Assembly (NCBI GenBank): GCA_020062265.1
Contig: JAGUWR010000049.1
Span: 1 to 9,700 of the forward strand
Length of the DNA: 9,700 nucleotides
Reading direction: 5' to 3'
Origin: Minisyncoccota bacterium
GTDB lineage: Bacteria > Patescibacteriota > Minisyncoccia > UBA6257 > GWB1-50-10
Shown here one piece after another: positions 4,717 to 9,700 of this stretch. The notes under the pieces are model-generated. The model was not told where the DNA came from. It ran no database searches and worked only from the letters and a program-made list of their open reading frames with translations. The translations under genes and the position numbers were made by a program. The stretch's first letter is position 1, and each line of letters begins with the position of its first letter.

Positions 4717-6639
4717 TTATTTTGTCAATTGTTTGCGAAACAGCTCCTTGAGCTTCTCTGGGCTGGCTTGGCCTTTGGTTTTAGCCATGACCTGGCCGAT
4801 TAAAAACTGAAAGGCGTTGGCTTTGCCTTTTTTATAATCCTCAACCGCTTTGGGATTTTTTTCTATAATTTCTTTTACAATTTTTCCCAGTTCAGATTCG
4901 TCACTTATAACTTTTAATCCTTCACTTTTTATCAGTACCTCCGGATCTTCGCCGGTCTCTGACATTTTTCTTAACAAATCTTTAGCCAGACGGCTGGAAA
5001 GTTCGCCTTTTTCAACTAAAGTGACGAGATGAGCAAAGTGTTCTGGATTGATATTGACTTCTTTAATACTAATTCCCTTTTCAGCCATCAAACCGCGCAA
5101 GTCGCTGGTGAAGTAATTTACGAGTAATTGGTAATTGGTAATTGGTAATTGTAATTTTAATTCTGAAGCCGTCTTTTCAAAATAATCAGCAATAGCTTTA
5201 TCTTCAATTAAAATTTCAACAGCTGCTTTATCAAAACCATATTCCTGAGCGAACCGATGGCGTTTTTCTTCTGGCAACTCCGGAATCTCGGCTTTTAACG
5301 AATCTATATCAAATTCCTCCAAATCAAGCGGCGGTAAGTCCGGTTCAGGAAAATAGCGATAATCATGGGCTTCCTCTTTAGTTCGTTGGGAAACGGTTTG
5401 CTTTTTTATATCGTCCCAGCCGCGAGTTTCCTGATGAATTTTTCCTCCGCCTCTTAAAATTTCTTCTTGTCTTTTTAGCTCGTATTGAATAGCGTCGTGG
5501 ACCGTCCGAAAAGAATTAATATTTTTAATTTCTACTTTTGTGCCTAGAACTCGCGGATTTTCACTAATTTGGCCGCTAATTTCACAAATACTATTAGTGG
5601 CATTAGTGATCACATTCGTGCTCATTAGTGATATATTAGCTTCCACCCTCATCTGGCCTTTTTCCATATCAGCGCCAGAAATATCCAAATAACGCAAAAT
5701 AAGCTGCAGTTCGCGGGCAAACGCCACCGCCTCGTCAGCGTTTTTAATATCCGGTTCGGTCACAAGCTCCATCAACGGCACGCCGGCTCGATTAAAATCA
5801 ACGAGGCTAACGCCTTCACCCGAATCTCTATCGAATGAAGCCGAATCTTTAACGAATTTTGGATTGATAATTCTTTTATAATCTAGTTTTGATCCACGAA
5901 AATTTACAATTATTGCAAGGGGTAAATCTAAGGATTTGATGTAACACAACGCTTGCCGTATATCCTCCTGGGTTATAAATTTAGCTGCCTTGACCTCTAA
6001 TAATATTTTGTCAACCACAAAATCCGCGATAAAATCACTAACTTCCAAATTGTCTAGCTTAAGTTTAAATCGCTTCTCTCGTTCATAAGAAACACCTTCT
6101 CGTTTCAGAATAGCCTCTATCGCATCCTGATAATTCTTTTCCTTGTATACTGCTCCCAATTTATTATGGACTTCAAATAAGAATCCTATCAAACGATAGC
6201 TTTCATCTTTTAATACTATTCGTTTGTCATTTACTTCCATTCGTCTGTTATTCGAGCGAGGAGACTCATGTAAGAGTCTTCCGGTATCCTCTTCAAGATG
6301 AATTCGTCTGATGCGGATGTCTTTTAAAACACCTCCCTCTACCAACGGCTTTTCGTACTGAGAAATCTGATAACCTTTCGGCAAATCAGGATAAAAATAA
6401 CTTTTCCGGTCAAAATGCGAGTCAGAAGCAGTTTTACCTTTCAAGGCCAAACCTAATTTAATCACGGACATAACCGCTTCCTTATTTATGGTCGGCAAGA
6501 CACCGGGGTGGCCAAGACAAATCGGGCAAACGTTCACGTTCGGATGCTGTTCCCCAGAATCGTTCGGGCAACCGCAAAACATTTTCGTCGCGGTTTTCAA
6601 CTCAATATGGACTTCAAGACCAATAGTGGGTATATACAT
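4717..6639 (-). CDS. gatB: Asp-tRNA(Asn)/Glu-tRNA(Gln) amidotransferase subunit B with an in-frame GxxExxY domain insertion
   Basis: GatB phosphorylates and transamidates misacylated Glu-tRNA-Gln (or Asp-tRNA-Asn) together with GatA and GatC. The N-terminal part shows IGLEVHIEL (5-13), a zinc site CGC...CPIC (22-41), FDRKSYFYPDLPKGYQISQ (76-94) and HLEEDTG (114-120). GatB sequence resumes at 274 with GEGVSLVDFNRAGVPLMELV, and continues through EIKNINSF (370-377), HQETRGWDD and DYRYFPEPDLPP (426-437). The YqeY-like tail runs to residue 640. The normal length is about 475-500. The excess is accounted for by a GxxExxY domain (about 126-272) and a second insert of about 19 residues (about 338-362). 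The heptamer-encoded TNYQLLVNY (501-509) adds more. The frame is intact throughout, so the product is probably a fusion-like enzyme. gatA and gatC are not nearby. The start gives the usual GatB N-terminus, with no clear Shine-Dalgarno. Confidence 0.95.
   Translation of the reverse strand: MYIPTIGLEVHIELKTATKMFCGCPNDSGEQHPNVNVCPICLGHPGVLPTINKEAVMSVIKLGLALKGKTASDSHFDRKSYFYPDLPKGYQISQYEKPLVEGGVLKDIRIRRIHLEEDTGRLLHESPRSNNRRMEVNDKRIVLKDESYRLIGFLFEVHNKLGAVYKEKNYQDAIEAILKREGVSYEREKRFKLKLDNLEVSDFIADFVVDKILLEVKAAKFITQEDIRQALCYIKSLDLPLAIIVNFRGSKLDYKRIINPKFVKDSASFDRDSGEGVSLVDFNRAGVPLMELVTEPDIKNADEAVAFARELQLILRYLDISGADMEKGQMRVEANISLMSTNVITNATNSICEISGQISENPRVLGTKVEIKNINSFRTVHDAIQYELKRQEEILRGGGKIHQETRGWDDIKKQTVSQRTKEEAHDYRYFPEPDLPPLDLEEFDIDSLKAEIPELPEEKRHRFAQEYGFDKAAVEILIEDKAIADYFEKTASELKLQLPITNYQLLVNYFTSDLRGLMAEKGISIKEVNINPEHFAHLVTLVEKGELSSRLAKDLLRKMSETGEDPEVLIKSEGLKVISDESELGKIVKEIIEKNPKAVEDYKKGKANAFQFLIGQVMAKTKGQASPEKLKELFRKQLTK
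5124..5156 (-). repeat. In-frame heptamer tandem repeat (GTAATTG) in gatB
   Basis: Three exact units occupy 5124-5130, 5131-5137 and 5138-5144. A 6-bp unit, GTAATT (5145-5150), and a start of another (5151-5156) follow. On the coding strand the unit reads CAATTAC and encodes LPITNYQLLVNY. It resembles the thrS heptamer (AATT core, 7-bp period). Confidence 0.8.
5541..5641 (-). repeat. Dyad-symmetric CACTAAT/ATTAGTG array inserted in gatB
   Basis: On the + strand, units CACTAAT (5562-5568), CGCTAAT (5574-5580) and CACAAAT (5583-5589) face ATTAGTG (5593-5599), ATTAGTG (5602-5608) and ATTCGTG (5614-5620). The units mirror exactly about position 5591, with the same 9- and 12-bp steps on both sides. 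Further ATTAGTG (5624-5630) and ATTAGC (5635-5640) units extend the right arm; their mirror positions hold only degenerate copies. The core 5562-5620 can fold into a long imperfect hairpin with a 3-nt loop. It encodes the extra residues between ANIS and GTKVEIKN of GatB, where E. coli GatB has only about nine residues. Confidence 0.8.
5821..5857. repeat. Phased CGAAT array, 3' boundary of the GatB insertion
   Basis: CGAAT occurs at 5821, 5832, 5842 and 5853, with steps of 11, 10 and 11 bp (one helical turn each). It lies exactly where GatB homology resumes, and its orientation is inverted relative to the array at 6218-6254. Confidence 0.8.
5824..6264 (-). mobile_element. GxxExxY (PDDEXK_3-type) domain inserted in frame in gatB
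   Basis: Residues about 126-272 of the GatB product do not belong to GatB. They match the GxxExxY family: YRLIGFLFEVHNKLGAVYKE with the ExxY part at E167/Y170. The leading Gly of the motif is Val here. The PDDEXK-like core follows, with D206 (SDFIAD), E215-V-K217 (LLEVKA) and Q229. The family ending LAIIVNFRGSKLDYKRII comes next. The potential nuclease residues therefore look intact, although activity of this family is not well established. Met134 resembles the start of stand-alone family members, so internal initiation is conceivable but no Shine-Dalgarno is seen. The segment has no stop codon, and inverted phased arrays bound it on both sides. Calling it mobile is inference from the clean insertion and boundaries; there is no transposase. 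The call could alternatively be read as a domain fusion inherited by a lineage. Confidence 0.65.
6218..6254. repeat. Phased ATTCG array, 5' boundary of the GatB insertion
   Basis: ATTCG occurs at 6218, 6239 and 6250, and a degenerate unit ATTTA sits at 6229. The steps are 11, 10 and 11 bp, identical to the opposite boundary array but in inverted orientation. On the coding strand it spans the codons for residues 129-141, where GatB homology has just ended. Confidence 0.75.
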
Positions 6640-6684
6640 ATCCGCGATTGCAATTCGCTGATTTAACTCGCAGTCTTATATGAT

Positions 6685-6722
6685 ACTATAACTTTGTTTG
6701 ATTGACCTTATAAAAATAAGGT
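6685..6722 (-). promoter_or_regulatory. rplK-gatB spacer: short hairpin and possible gatB promoter
   Basis: The 88-bp spacer holds a 7-bp inverted repeat, ACCTTAT (6705-6711) / ATAAGGT (6716-6722), with a 4-nt A-rich loop, just after the rplK stop. Downstream on the minus strand is a -10-like TATAGT (6690-6685). No convincing -35 and no T-run after the stem were found. Either partial termination after rplK or a gatB promoter is possible. Confidence 0.3.
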
Positions 6723-6727
6723 TCTAA

Positions 6728-7153
6728 TTAATCAACTATCTCTAACCCCATCTGGCGGGCGGTGCCTTCAATAATCCGCATTGCCGCGTTAATATCTTTA
6801 GTATTAAGATCAACCATCTTTCGTTCGGCAATCTTCCGGATATCTTCTCGAGTCACCTTGCCAACTTTTTGCTTATTCGGGACGCTGGAACCTTTTTCAA
6901 GACCGGCTGCTTTCTTAAGAAGAGCTGACGCCGGCGGGGTTTTCAATTTGAAATCAAAAGTCCGATCCTCATAGATCGTGATTTCCGCCGGAATAATGTC
7001 ACCGGTCATATCTTTAGTTGCTTCATTAAATTGCTGGCAGAACTGCTGAATGTTGACGCCGTGCTGGCCTAAAGCCGGCCCAATCGGCGGCGCCGGATTG
7101 GCCTGCCCGGCAGGAATCTGTAATTTAATTGTTGTTTTTATTGGCTTACCCAT
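6728..7153 (-). CDS. rplK: 50S ribosomal protein L11 (uL11)
   Basis: L11 binds the GTPase-associated region of 23S rRNA and helps elongation factors and RelA act on the ribosome. At 141 aa it is of normal length. The N-terminal domain has the proline-rich loop [20 protein letters not shown] (13-32) and [11 protein letters not shown]. The C-terminal RNA-binding domain includes [13 protein letters not shown] (72-84) and the region from [11 protein letters not shown] through [20 protein letters not shown]. The gene lies downstream of nusG, as in most bacteria, but 229 bp away, with a heavily structured spacer. rplA, the usual next gene, is absent and gatB follows instead. Confidence 0.97.
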   Translation of the reverse strand: MGKPIKTTIKLQIPAGQANPAPPIGPALGQHGVNIQQFCQQFNEATKDMTGDIIPAEITIYEDRTFDFKLKTPPASALLKKAAGLEKGSSVPNKQKVGKVTREDIRKIAERKMVDLNTKDINAAMRIIEGTARQMGLEIVD

Positions 7154-7175
7154 GTTGTTTAAATTTTCGAATGGA

Positions 7176-7216
7176 GCTCCATGTGTAGCGATGAAAATTT
7201 ATCTACAACATGGAGC
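7176..7216 (-). promoter_or_regulatory. Hairpin I in the rplK leader
   Basis: Arms GCTCCATGTGTAG (7176-7188) and CTACAACATGGAGC (7203-7216) pair with a single bulged base around a 14-nt loop. The left arm overlaps a 12-bp perfect palindrome, ATGGAGCTCCAT (7171-7182), so two pairings share the same bases. It lies about 23 nt upstream of the rplK ATG, and the nearby sequence shows no good Shine-Dalgarno. Confidence 0.6.
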
Positions 7217-7217
7217 G

Positions 7218-7325
7218 CCCCGCACATACTTTACTAATGATGTCAGTTTCAGAAAAAGAAAGGTTTTTAAGAACAAACTATTTTTTGTTATATCGTCATC
7301 ACCAGTAAAGAAAGTATGAGCGGGG
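7218..7325 (-). promoter_or_regulatory. Hairpin II in the rplK leader, long imperfect inverted repeat
   Basis: CCCCGCACATACTTT (7218-7232) pairs with AAAGTATGAGCGGGG (7311-7325) with one mismatch in 15. Inside it, CTTTACT/AGTAAAG (7229-7235/7304-7310) offers an overlapping pairing, and TGATG/CATCA (7238-7242/7297-7301) extends the stem. The central 54 nt are A/T-rich and hold no ORF. It could be a structured leader RNA, or a small terminal-inverted-repeat (MITE-like) insertion. Confidence 0.6.
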
Positions 7326-7328
7326 TAA

Positions 7329-7381
7329 GGTTTTGTTAGCTAAAATTTGTTCGGCTATGCCTCCAAATTTTAGACAAAGCC
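7329..7381 (-). promoter_or_regulatory. Hairpin III directly after nusG
   Basis: An outer stem 7329-7336/7374-7381 (8 bp with one wobble) and a perfect inner stem CTAAAATTTG (7340-7349) / CAAATTTTAG (7364-7373) are separated by a 3-nt bulge. A small apical GGC-TAT-GCC hairpin tops them (7353-7361). It begins 2 nt after the nusG stop. No T-run follows on the minus strand, so an intrinsic terminator is unlikely. An RNA-stability or attenuation role is possible. Confidence 0.6.
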
Positions 7382-7382
7382 C

Positions 7383-7952
7383 TTATATCTTTTGAACTTG
7401 CAAAGAATCCAACTCGACCAGGGTGTTACGGCCAAAGATTAGAACAAACACCTTTACTTTACCGCGCTCCTCGTCAACTTCAGCCACCCGACCTTCATGA
7501 TCCTTAAATGGACCGTCGATAATTCTAACGGCTTCATCAACCCTTAACTCAATTTTGTATTTCGGCTCTTTCTGGCTAATGCGTGTCATTAGGGACTCCA
7601 CTTCTTCTTTAGAAAGCGGTGTGGGACTGGTGCTATCTGCCCCAACAAAGCCGGTAACGCGGGGCGTATTCCTGACAACATACCAGGTTTCATTATCCAT
7701 AACCATGTTGACAAGAACGTAGCCGGGGTAAAGTTTCTCTTCAATTTTCTGGCGCTGACCGCCTTTTACTTTGATTGCTACTTCTTTAGGAACAATAACT
7801 TCAAAAATTTTATCACTTAGCGCCAGTGATTCAATCCGTTGTTTGAGATAACGAGAAACCGCATCCTCATAGCCGGCATAAGTGTGAATAGCATACCAAT
7901 TGCGCTCGCCGGATTTTTGACTTTTTATTTTGGAACTCTTTAATTTATTCAT
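7383..7952 (-). CDS. nusG: Transcription termination/antitermination factor NusG
   Basis: NusG binds RNA polymerase across the clamp to keep it processive, and links it to Rho or the ribosome. At 189 aa it is of normal length. The NGN domain runs from about residue 18 (RNWYAIHTYAGYEDAVSRYL) through EEKLYPGYVLVNMVMDNETW (71-90) to VRNTPRVTGFVG (93-104). The KOW domain is at about 138-188 (VRIIDGPFKDHEGRVAEVD). The first 17 residues are a Lys/Ser-rich extension. The ATG overlaps the secE stop by 4 bp (ATGA), so it is translationally coupled to secE. Confidence 0.97.
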   Translation of the reverse strand: MNKLKSSKIKSQKSGERNWYAIHTYAGYEDAVSRYLKQRIESLALSDKIFEVIVPKEVAIKVKGGQRQKIEEKLYPGYVLVNMVMDNETWYVVRNTPRVTGFVGADSTSPTPLSKEEVESLMTRISQKEPKYKIELRVDEAVRIIDGPFKDHEGRVAEVDEERGKVKVFVLIFGRNTLVELDSLQVQKI

Positions 7953-8131
7953 AACACCAAACTAAGAAGGCGAAGAAAAATAAAATCAAAAATACCCAAG
8001 AAAACCGCGACGACAGCAGAGATGCTAATTACGAAGAAGGTGTAACGGATTGTCTCCTGACGCGTGGGCCAGTTCACCCGCTTTAATTCCTGCCTCGATT
8101 CCTGAAAAAAAACTTTTATTCGCTCTAACAT
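7949..8131 (-). CDS. secE: Preprotein translocase subunit SecE
   Basis: SecE is the small clamp subunit of the SecYEG protein-export channel in the inner membrane. This is the short single-span form: 60 aa, with an amphipathic N-terminal helix ending in the family motif ELKRVNWPTRQETI (16-29). One membrane segment follows at about 31-57. The stop overlaps the nusG start (ATGA). The start lies 19 bp after the dnaJ stop, and no strong Shine-Dalgarno is visible. The secE-nusG pair is one of the most conserved bacterial gene pairs, which supports the call. Confidence 0.95.
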   Translation of the reverse strand: MLERIKVFFQESRQELKRVNWPTRQETIRYTFFVISISAVVAVFLGIFDFIFLRLLSLVL

Positions 8132-8150
8132 TTACTAAAGTGTAACACGC

Positions 8151-9227
8151 TCAAACTTCCTCATCAAGATCTTCTATGAGTTTCTTTGCTTTTGACGAAA
8201 GCTCTGACGGTAATTTAATATCGAACTGGATGTAGAGATCGCCGCGACCGGCTGAACCGAAACGAGGCATACCACGACCCGGCACCTTCAATTGCTTGTT
8301 GAAAATCTGGCCCGTTGGAATTTTTACTTTAAAATCTTGTCCGCCAATATCACGGCAAACCACCTCTTTCCTTAGTAAAGCATCGGTGATTTTTATTTCT
8401 TTGGTTATATAAAGATCGGCGCCGCGGCGTTCAAAAACCGGATGCGATTTTACTTTAACCACCACATAAAAATCGCCGGACTGGGCGCCATGCTCCCCGG
8501 CCTCACCCATCCCGGCAATCTTAATAACCTGTCCATCTTCCACACCGGGGGCAATCGTCACTTCAGTTTCTCTTGCCCCGATTACTCGACCCTTGCCGCC
8601 GCAGAGTTTGCAGGATTCGTTCGGTATTTCGCCGCGGCCCTGGCAGGCAGGGCAAGCCCGGACCTGAGCGAACTGACCGAAAAAAGTATGTCTCTGTTCT
8701 CTAATATCGCCCTTACCTTTGCAGGTGTGGCACGAAGCGAATCCTTTTCCTTTATAGTACCCTAACCCGCTGCATTGACTGCACTCGACAGCGGTGACGT
8801 AACGGAGCTTGCACTTCGTCCCTTTAAAAGCTTCCTCTAAAGTGAGTTCTTGGATAACTTCAACATCGGAGCCGCGCTTATAGGCCTGACGCCGTCCGCC
8901 CCAACCGCCGGGTCCGCCGAAGTGCTCTAAGATTGTTTCAAAAATATCGCCTAAATCACCCATATCTTCCCAAGGCGCGCCGCCTGAAAAATCCCAGCCC
9001 CAACCGGGGAAACCCTGTCCGCTATAAGGAGGGACACTGCCATACTGGGCCCGTTTCTCCTTACTCGACAGCGTCTGGTAGGCCTCGTTTATCTCCTTGA
9101 ATTTTTTCTCATCGCCGCCGGCTTTATCCGGATGATATTTATGAGCCAAGCGCCGGTAGGCTTTTTTAATTTCTTCTTCTGAGGCGTTCCGCGAGACACC
9201 TAAAATTTTGTAGTAGTCTTTGGGCAT
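8151..9227 (-). CDS. dnaJ: Chaperone protein DnaJ (type I Hsp40)
   Basis: DnaJ delivers unfolded clients to DnaK and stimulates its ATPase. It is 358 aa. The J domain occupies about 1-65, with the essential HPD at 32-34. A Gly/Phe/Trp-rich linker follows at about 68-113. All four zinc-finger repeats are intact: CSQCSGLG (149-156), CHTCKGKG (166-173), CPACQGRG (192-199) and CKLCGGKG (206-213). Client-binding and dimerisation domains fill about 214-358. It is therefore a complete class A protein, not a truncated J-domain co-chaperone. It starts 4 bp after the upstream membrane-protein gene and precedes secE by 19 bp, so all may share one transcript. No CIRCE-like operator is visible in front of it, and grpE and dnaK are not in the window. 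Confidence 0.96.
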   Translation of the reverse strand: MPKDYYKILGVSRNASEEEIKKAYRRLAHKYHPDKAGGDEKKFKEINEAYQTLSSKEKRAQYGSVPPYSGQGFPGWGWDFSGGAPWEDMGDLGDIFETILEHFGGPGGWGGRRQAYKRGSDVEVIQELTLEEAFKGTKCKLRYVTAVECSQCSGLGYYKGKGFASCHTCKGKGDIREQRHTFFGQFAQVRACPACQGRGEIPNESCKLCGGKGRVIGARETEVTIAPGVEDGQVIKIAGMGEAGEHGAQSGDFYVVVKVKSHPVFERRGADLYITKEIKITDALLRKEVVCRDIGGQDFKVKIPTGQIFNKQLKVPGRGMPRFGSAGRGDLYIQFDIKLPSELSSKAKKLIEDLDEEV

Positions 9228-9231
9228 AACT

Positions 9232-9700
9232 CTACGTTAAAGCAACGAACTCCCGGCTTCTGTTTTCTAAACTCACGTAAGCAAAGCCAGCCGCAATTGA
9301 GGCCTTAAATAAAATAAAAGCAATCAATTCAATCAGCCAGTAAAAAATGGCAGCGATACCTTTAATAATAAAAAACAAGACAAAAGTAAAAGCAATAGCA
9401 AAGACAAGTCTCCCAGTATCAGAAAAACCGTCAAGATAACTTTTGATAAGACTACGAAGTGTTTCGGTAAATGGTCTACTGCCTTCAATTGGCCCTATTT
9501 GCTGTTCTATATTTTTTTTGAAGTCAGCGAAGCTTTCGTTGAAAATCCTTTCCTGCACCGCCGGCAGGTAACGGTCAAAATCCGGCACCAAATTACCGAT
9601 CTGTTTCTTTAAGACGGCTCGTAATACTTCATCACCGGTATTTTGAGCAGAAAAATCAGGAAGGGCTATTTTAATTGCCGGTTCGCTCGTTTTAACAATG
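9232..9700 (-). CDS. Membrane protein of unknown function, C-terminal part (5' end outside window)
   Basis: The minus-strand frame is open to the right edge, so the TTG near 9591 is not the true start. The visible 156 or so residues begin [20 protein letters not shown] and include a soluble stretch with a probable amphipathic helix. Two hydrophobic segments follow: [20 protein letters not shown] and [20 protein letters not shown]. Together they read as two membrane spans or one hairpin. The short polar tail ends EFVALT before a TAG stop. I do not recognise the family. It sits 4 bp upstream of dnaJ, so it is probably in the same transcription unit. A membrane-anchored role near SecE and DnaJ would be guesswork. 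Confidence 0.75.
   Translation of the reverse strand, partial: IVKTSEPAIKIALPDFSAQNTGDEVLRAVLKKQIGNLVPDFDRYLPAVQERIFNESFADFKKNIEQQIGPIEGSRPFTETLRSLIKSYLDGFSDTGRLVFAIAFTFVLFFIIKGIAAIFYWLIELIAFILFKASIAAGFAYVSLENRSREFVALT

Noticed and set aside
5824..6240. GxxExxY as an independent gene starting at Met134 of GatB
   Set aside because: There is no stop codon at its end and no Shine-Dalgarno before Met134. The frame is continuous with GatB on both sides, so it is described as an inserted domain, with internal initiation left only as a possibility.
5824..6264. Intein or self-splicing intron in gatB
   Set aside because: The insert lacks intein junction residues and blocks. Its sequence is a full-length protein domain in frame rather than a structured ribozyme.
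7050..7319. + strand ORF of 89 codons across the rplK start and its leader
   Set aside because: It is antisense to rplK and to the hairpin region, with no coding character.
8442..8765. + strand ORF of 107 codons
   Set aside because: It is a shadow frame antisense to the conserved zinc-finger and client-binding part of dnaJ.

Overview
The window looks like a chromosomal housekeeping segment from a Candidate Phyla Radiation (Patescibacteria, probably Parcubacteria-like) bacterium. The reasons are gene content and style rather than any single marker. ThrRS lacks the N-terminal TGS domain, and a TrpR/YerC-type regulator is present. A GxxExxY-family domain of the type seen in these genomes is present. 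The small proteins are compact, and rplK is not followed by rplA. TGA works as a stop (secE, dnaJ and the 86-aa gene end with it), which argues against the Gracilibacteria/Absconditabacteria recoded lineages. No rRNA, tRNA, CRISPR array or transposase gene was seen.

Layout. Genes up to about 3907 are on the + strand: the 3' end of dnaE (replicative DNA polymerase III alpha), a 377-bp gap, thrS, then miaA only 6 bp behind thrS. The gap carries an unannotated minus-strand remnant of an alpha/beta hydrolase and a good thrS promoter. From 3938 to the right edge everything is on the minus strand. Read 5' to 3' the order is: a membrane protein (partial), dnaJ, secE, nusG, rplK, gatB, an 86-aa hypothetical, and a TrpR-like regulator. 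miaA and the regulator converge. secE-nusG-rplK is the conserved transcription/translocation/ribosome cluster, but rplA, which normally follows rplK, is replaced by gatB.

The unusual biology lies in repeats and inserts. (1) gatB is 640 aa instead of about 475-500. A complete GxxExxY/PDDEXK-type domain of about 147 residues is inserted in frame near the kinase/amidotransferase active-site region. The insert is bounded by two inverted four-unit arrays (CGAAT ... ATTCG) with identical 11-10-11 bp spacing, about one helical turn per unit. (2) A second in-frame insert of about 19 codons in gatB is a dyad-symmetric array of CACTAAT/ATTAGTG units centred on position 5591. (3) gatB also carries a GTAATTG heptamer repeat, and thrS carries a related CCTAATT heptamer repeat inside its editing domain. 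(4) A 16-bp perfect palindrome occurs three times around the TrpR-like gene, once over its predicted promoter. (5) The 229-bp nusG-rplK spacer folds into three consecutive hairpins that fill almost all of it.

The best candidate for a little-described system is the GxxExxY domain with its helically phased inverted arrays. It behaves like a mobile or selfish coding module that can sit in frame inside an essential gene. The second candidate is the TrpR-like regulator with its dispersed palindromes. All functional statements about these two are inference from the sequence.
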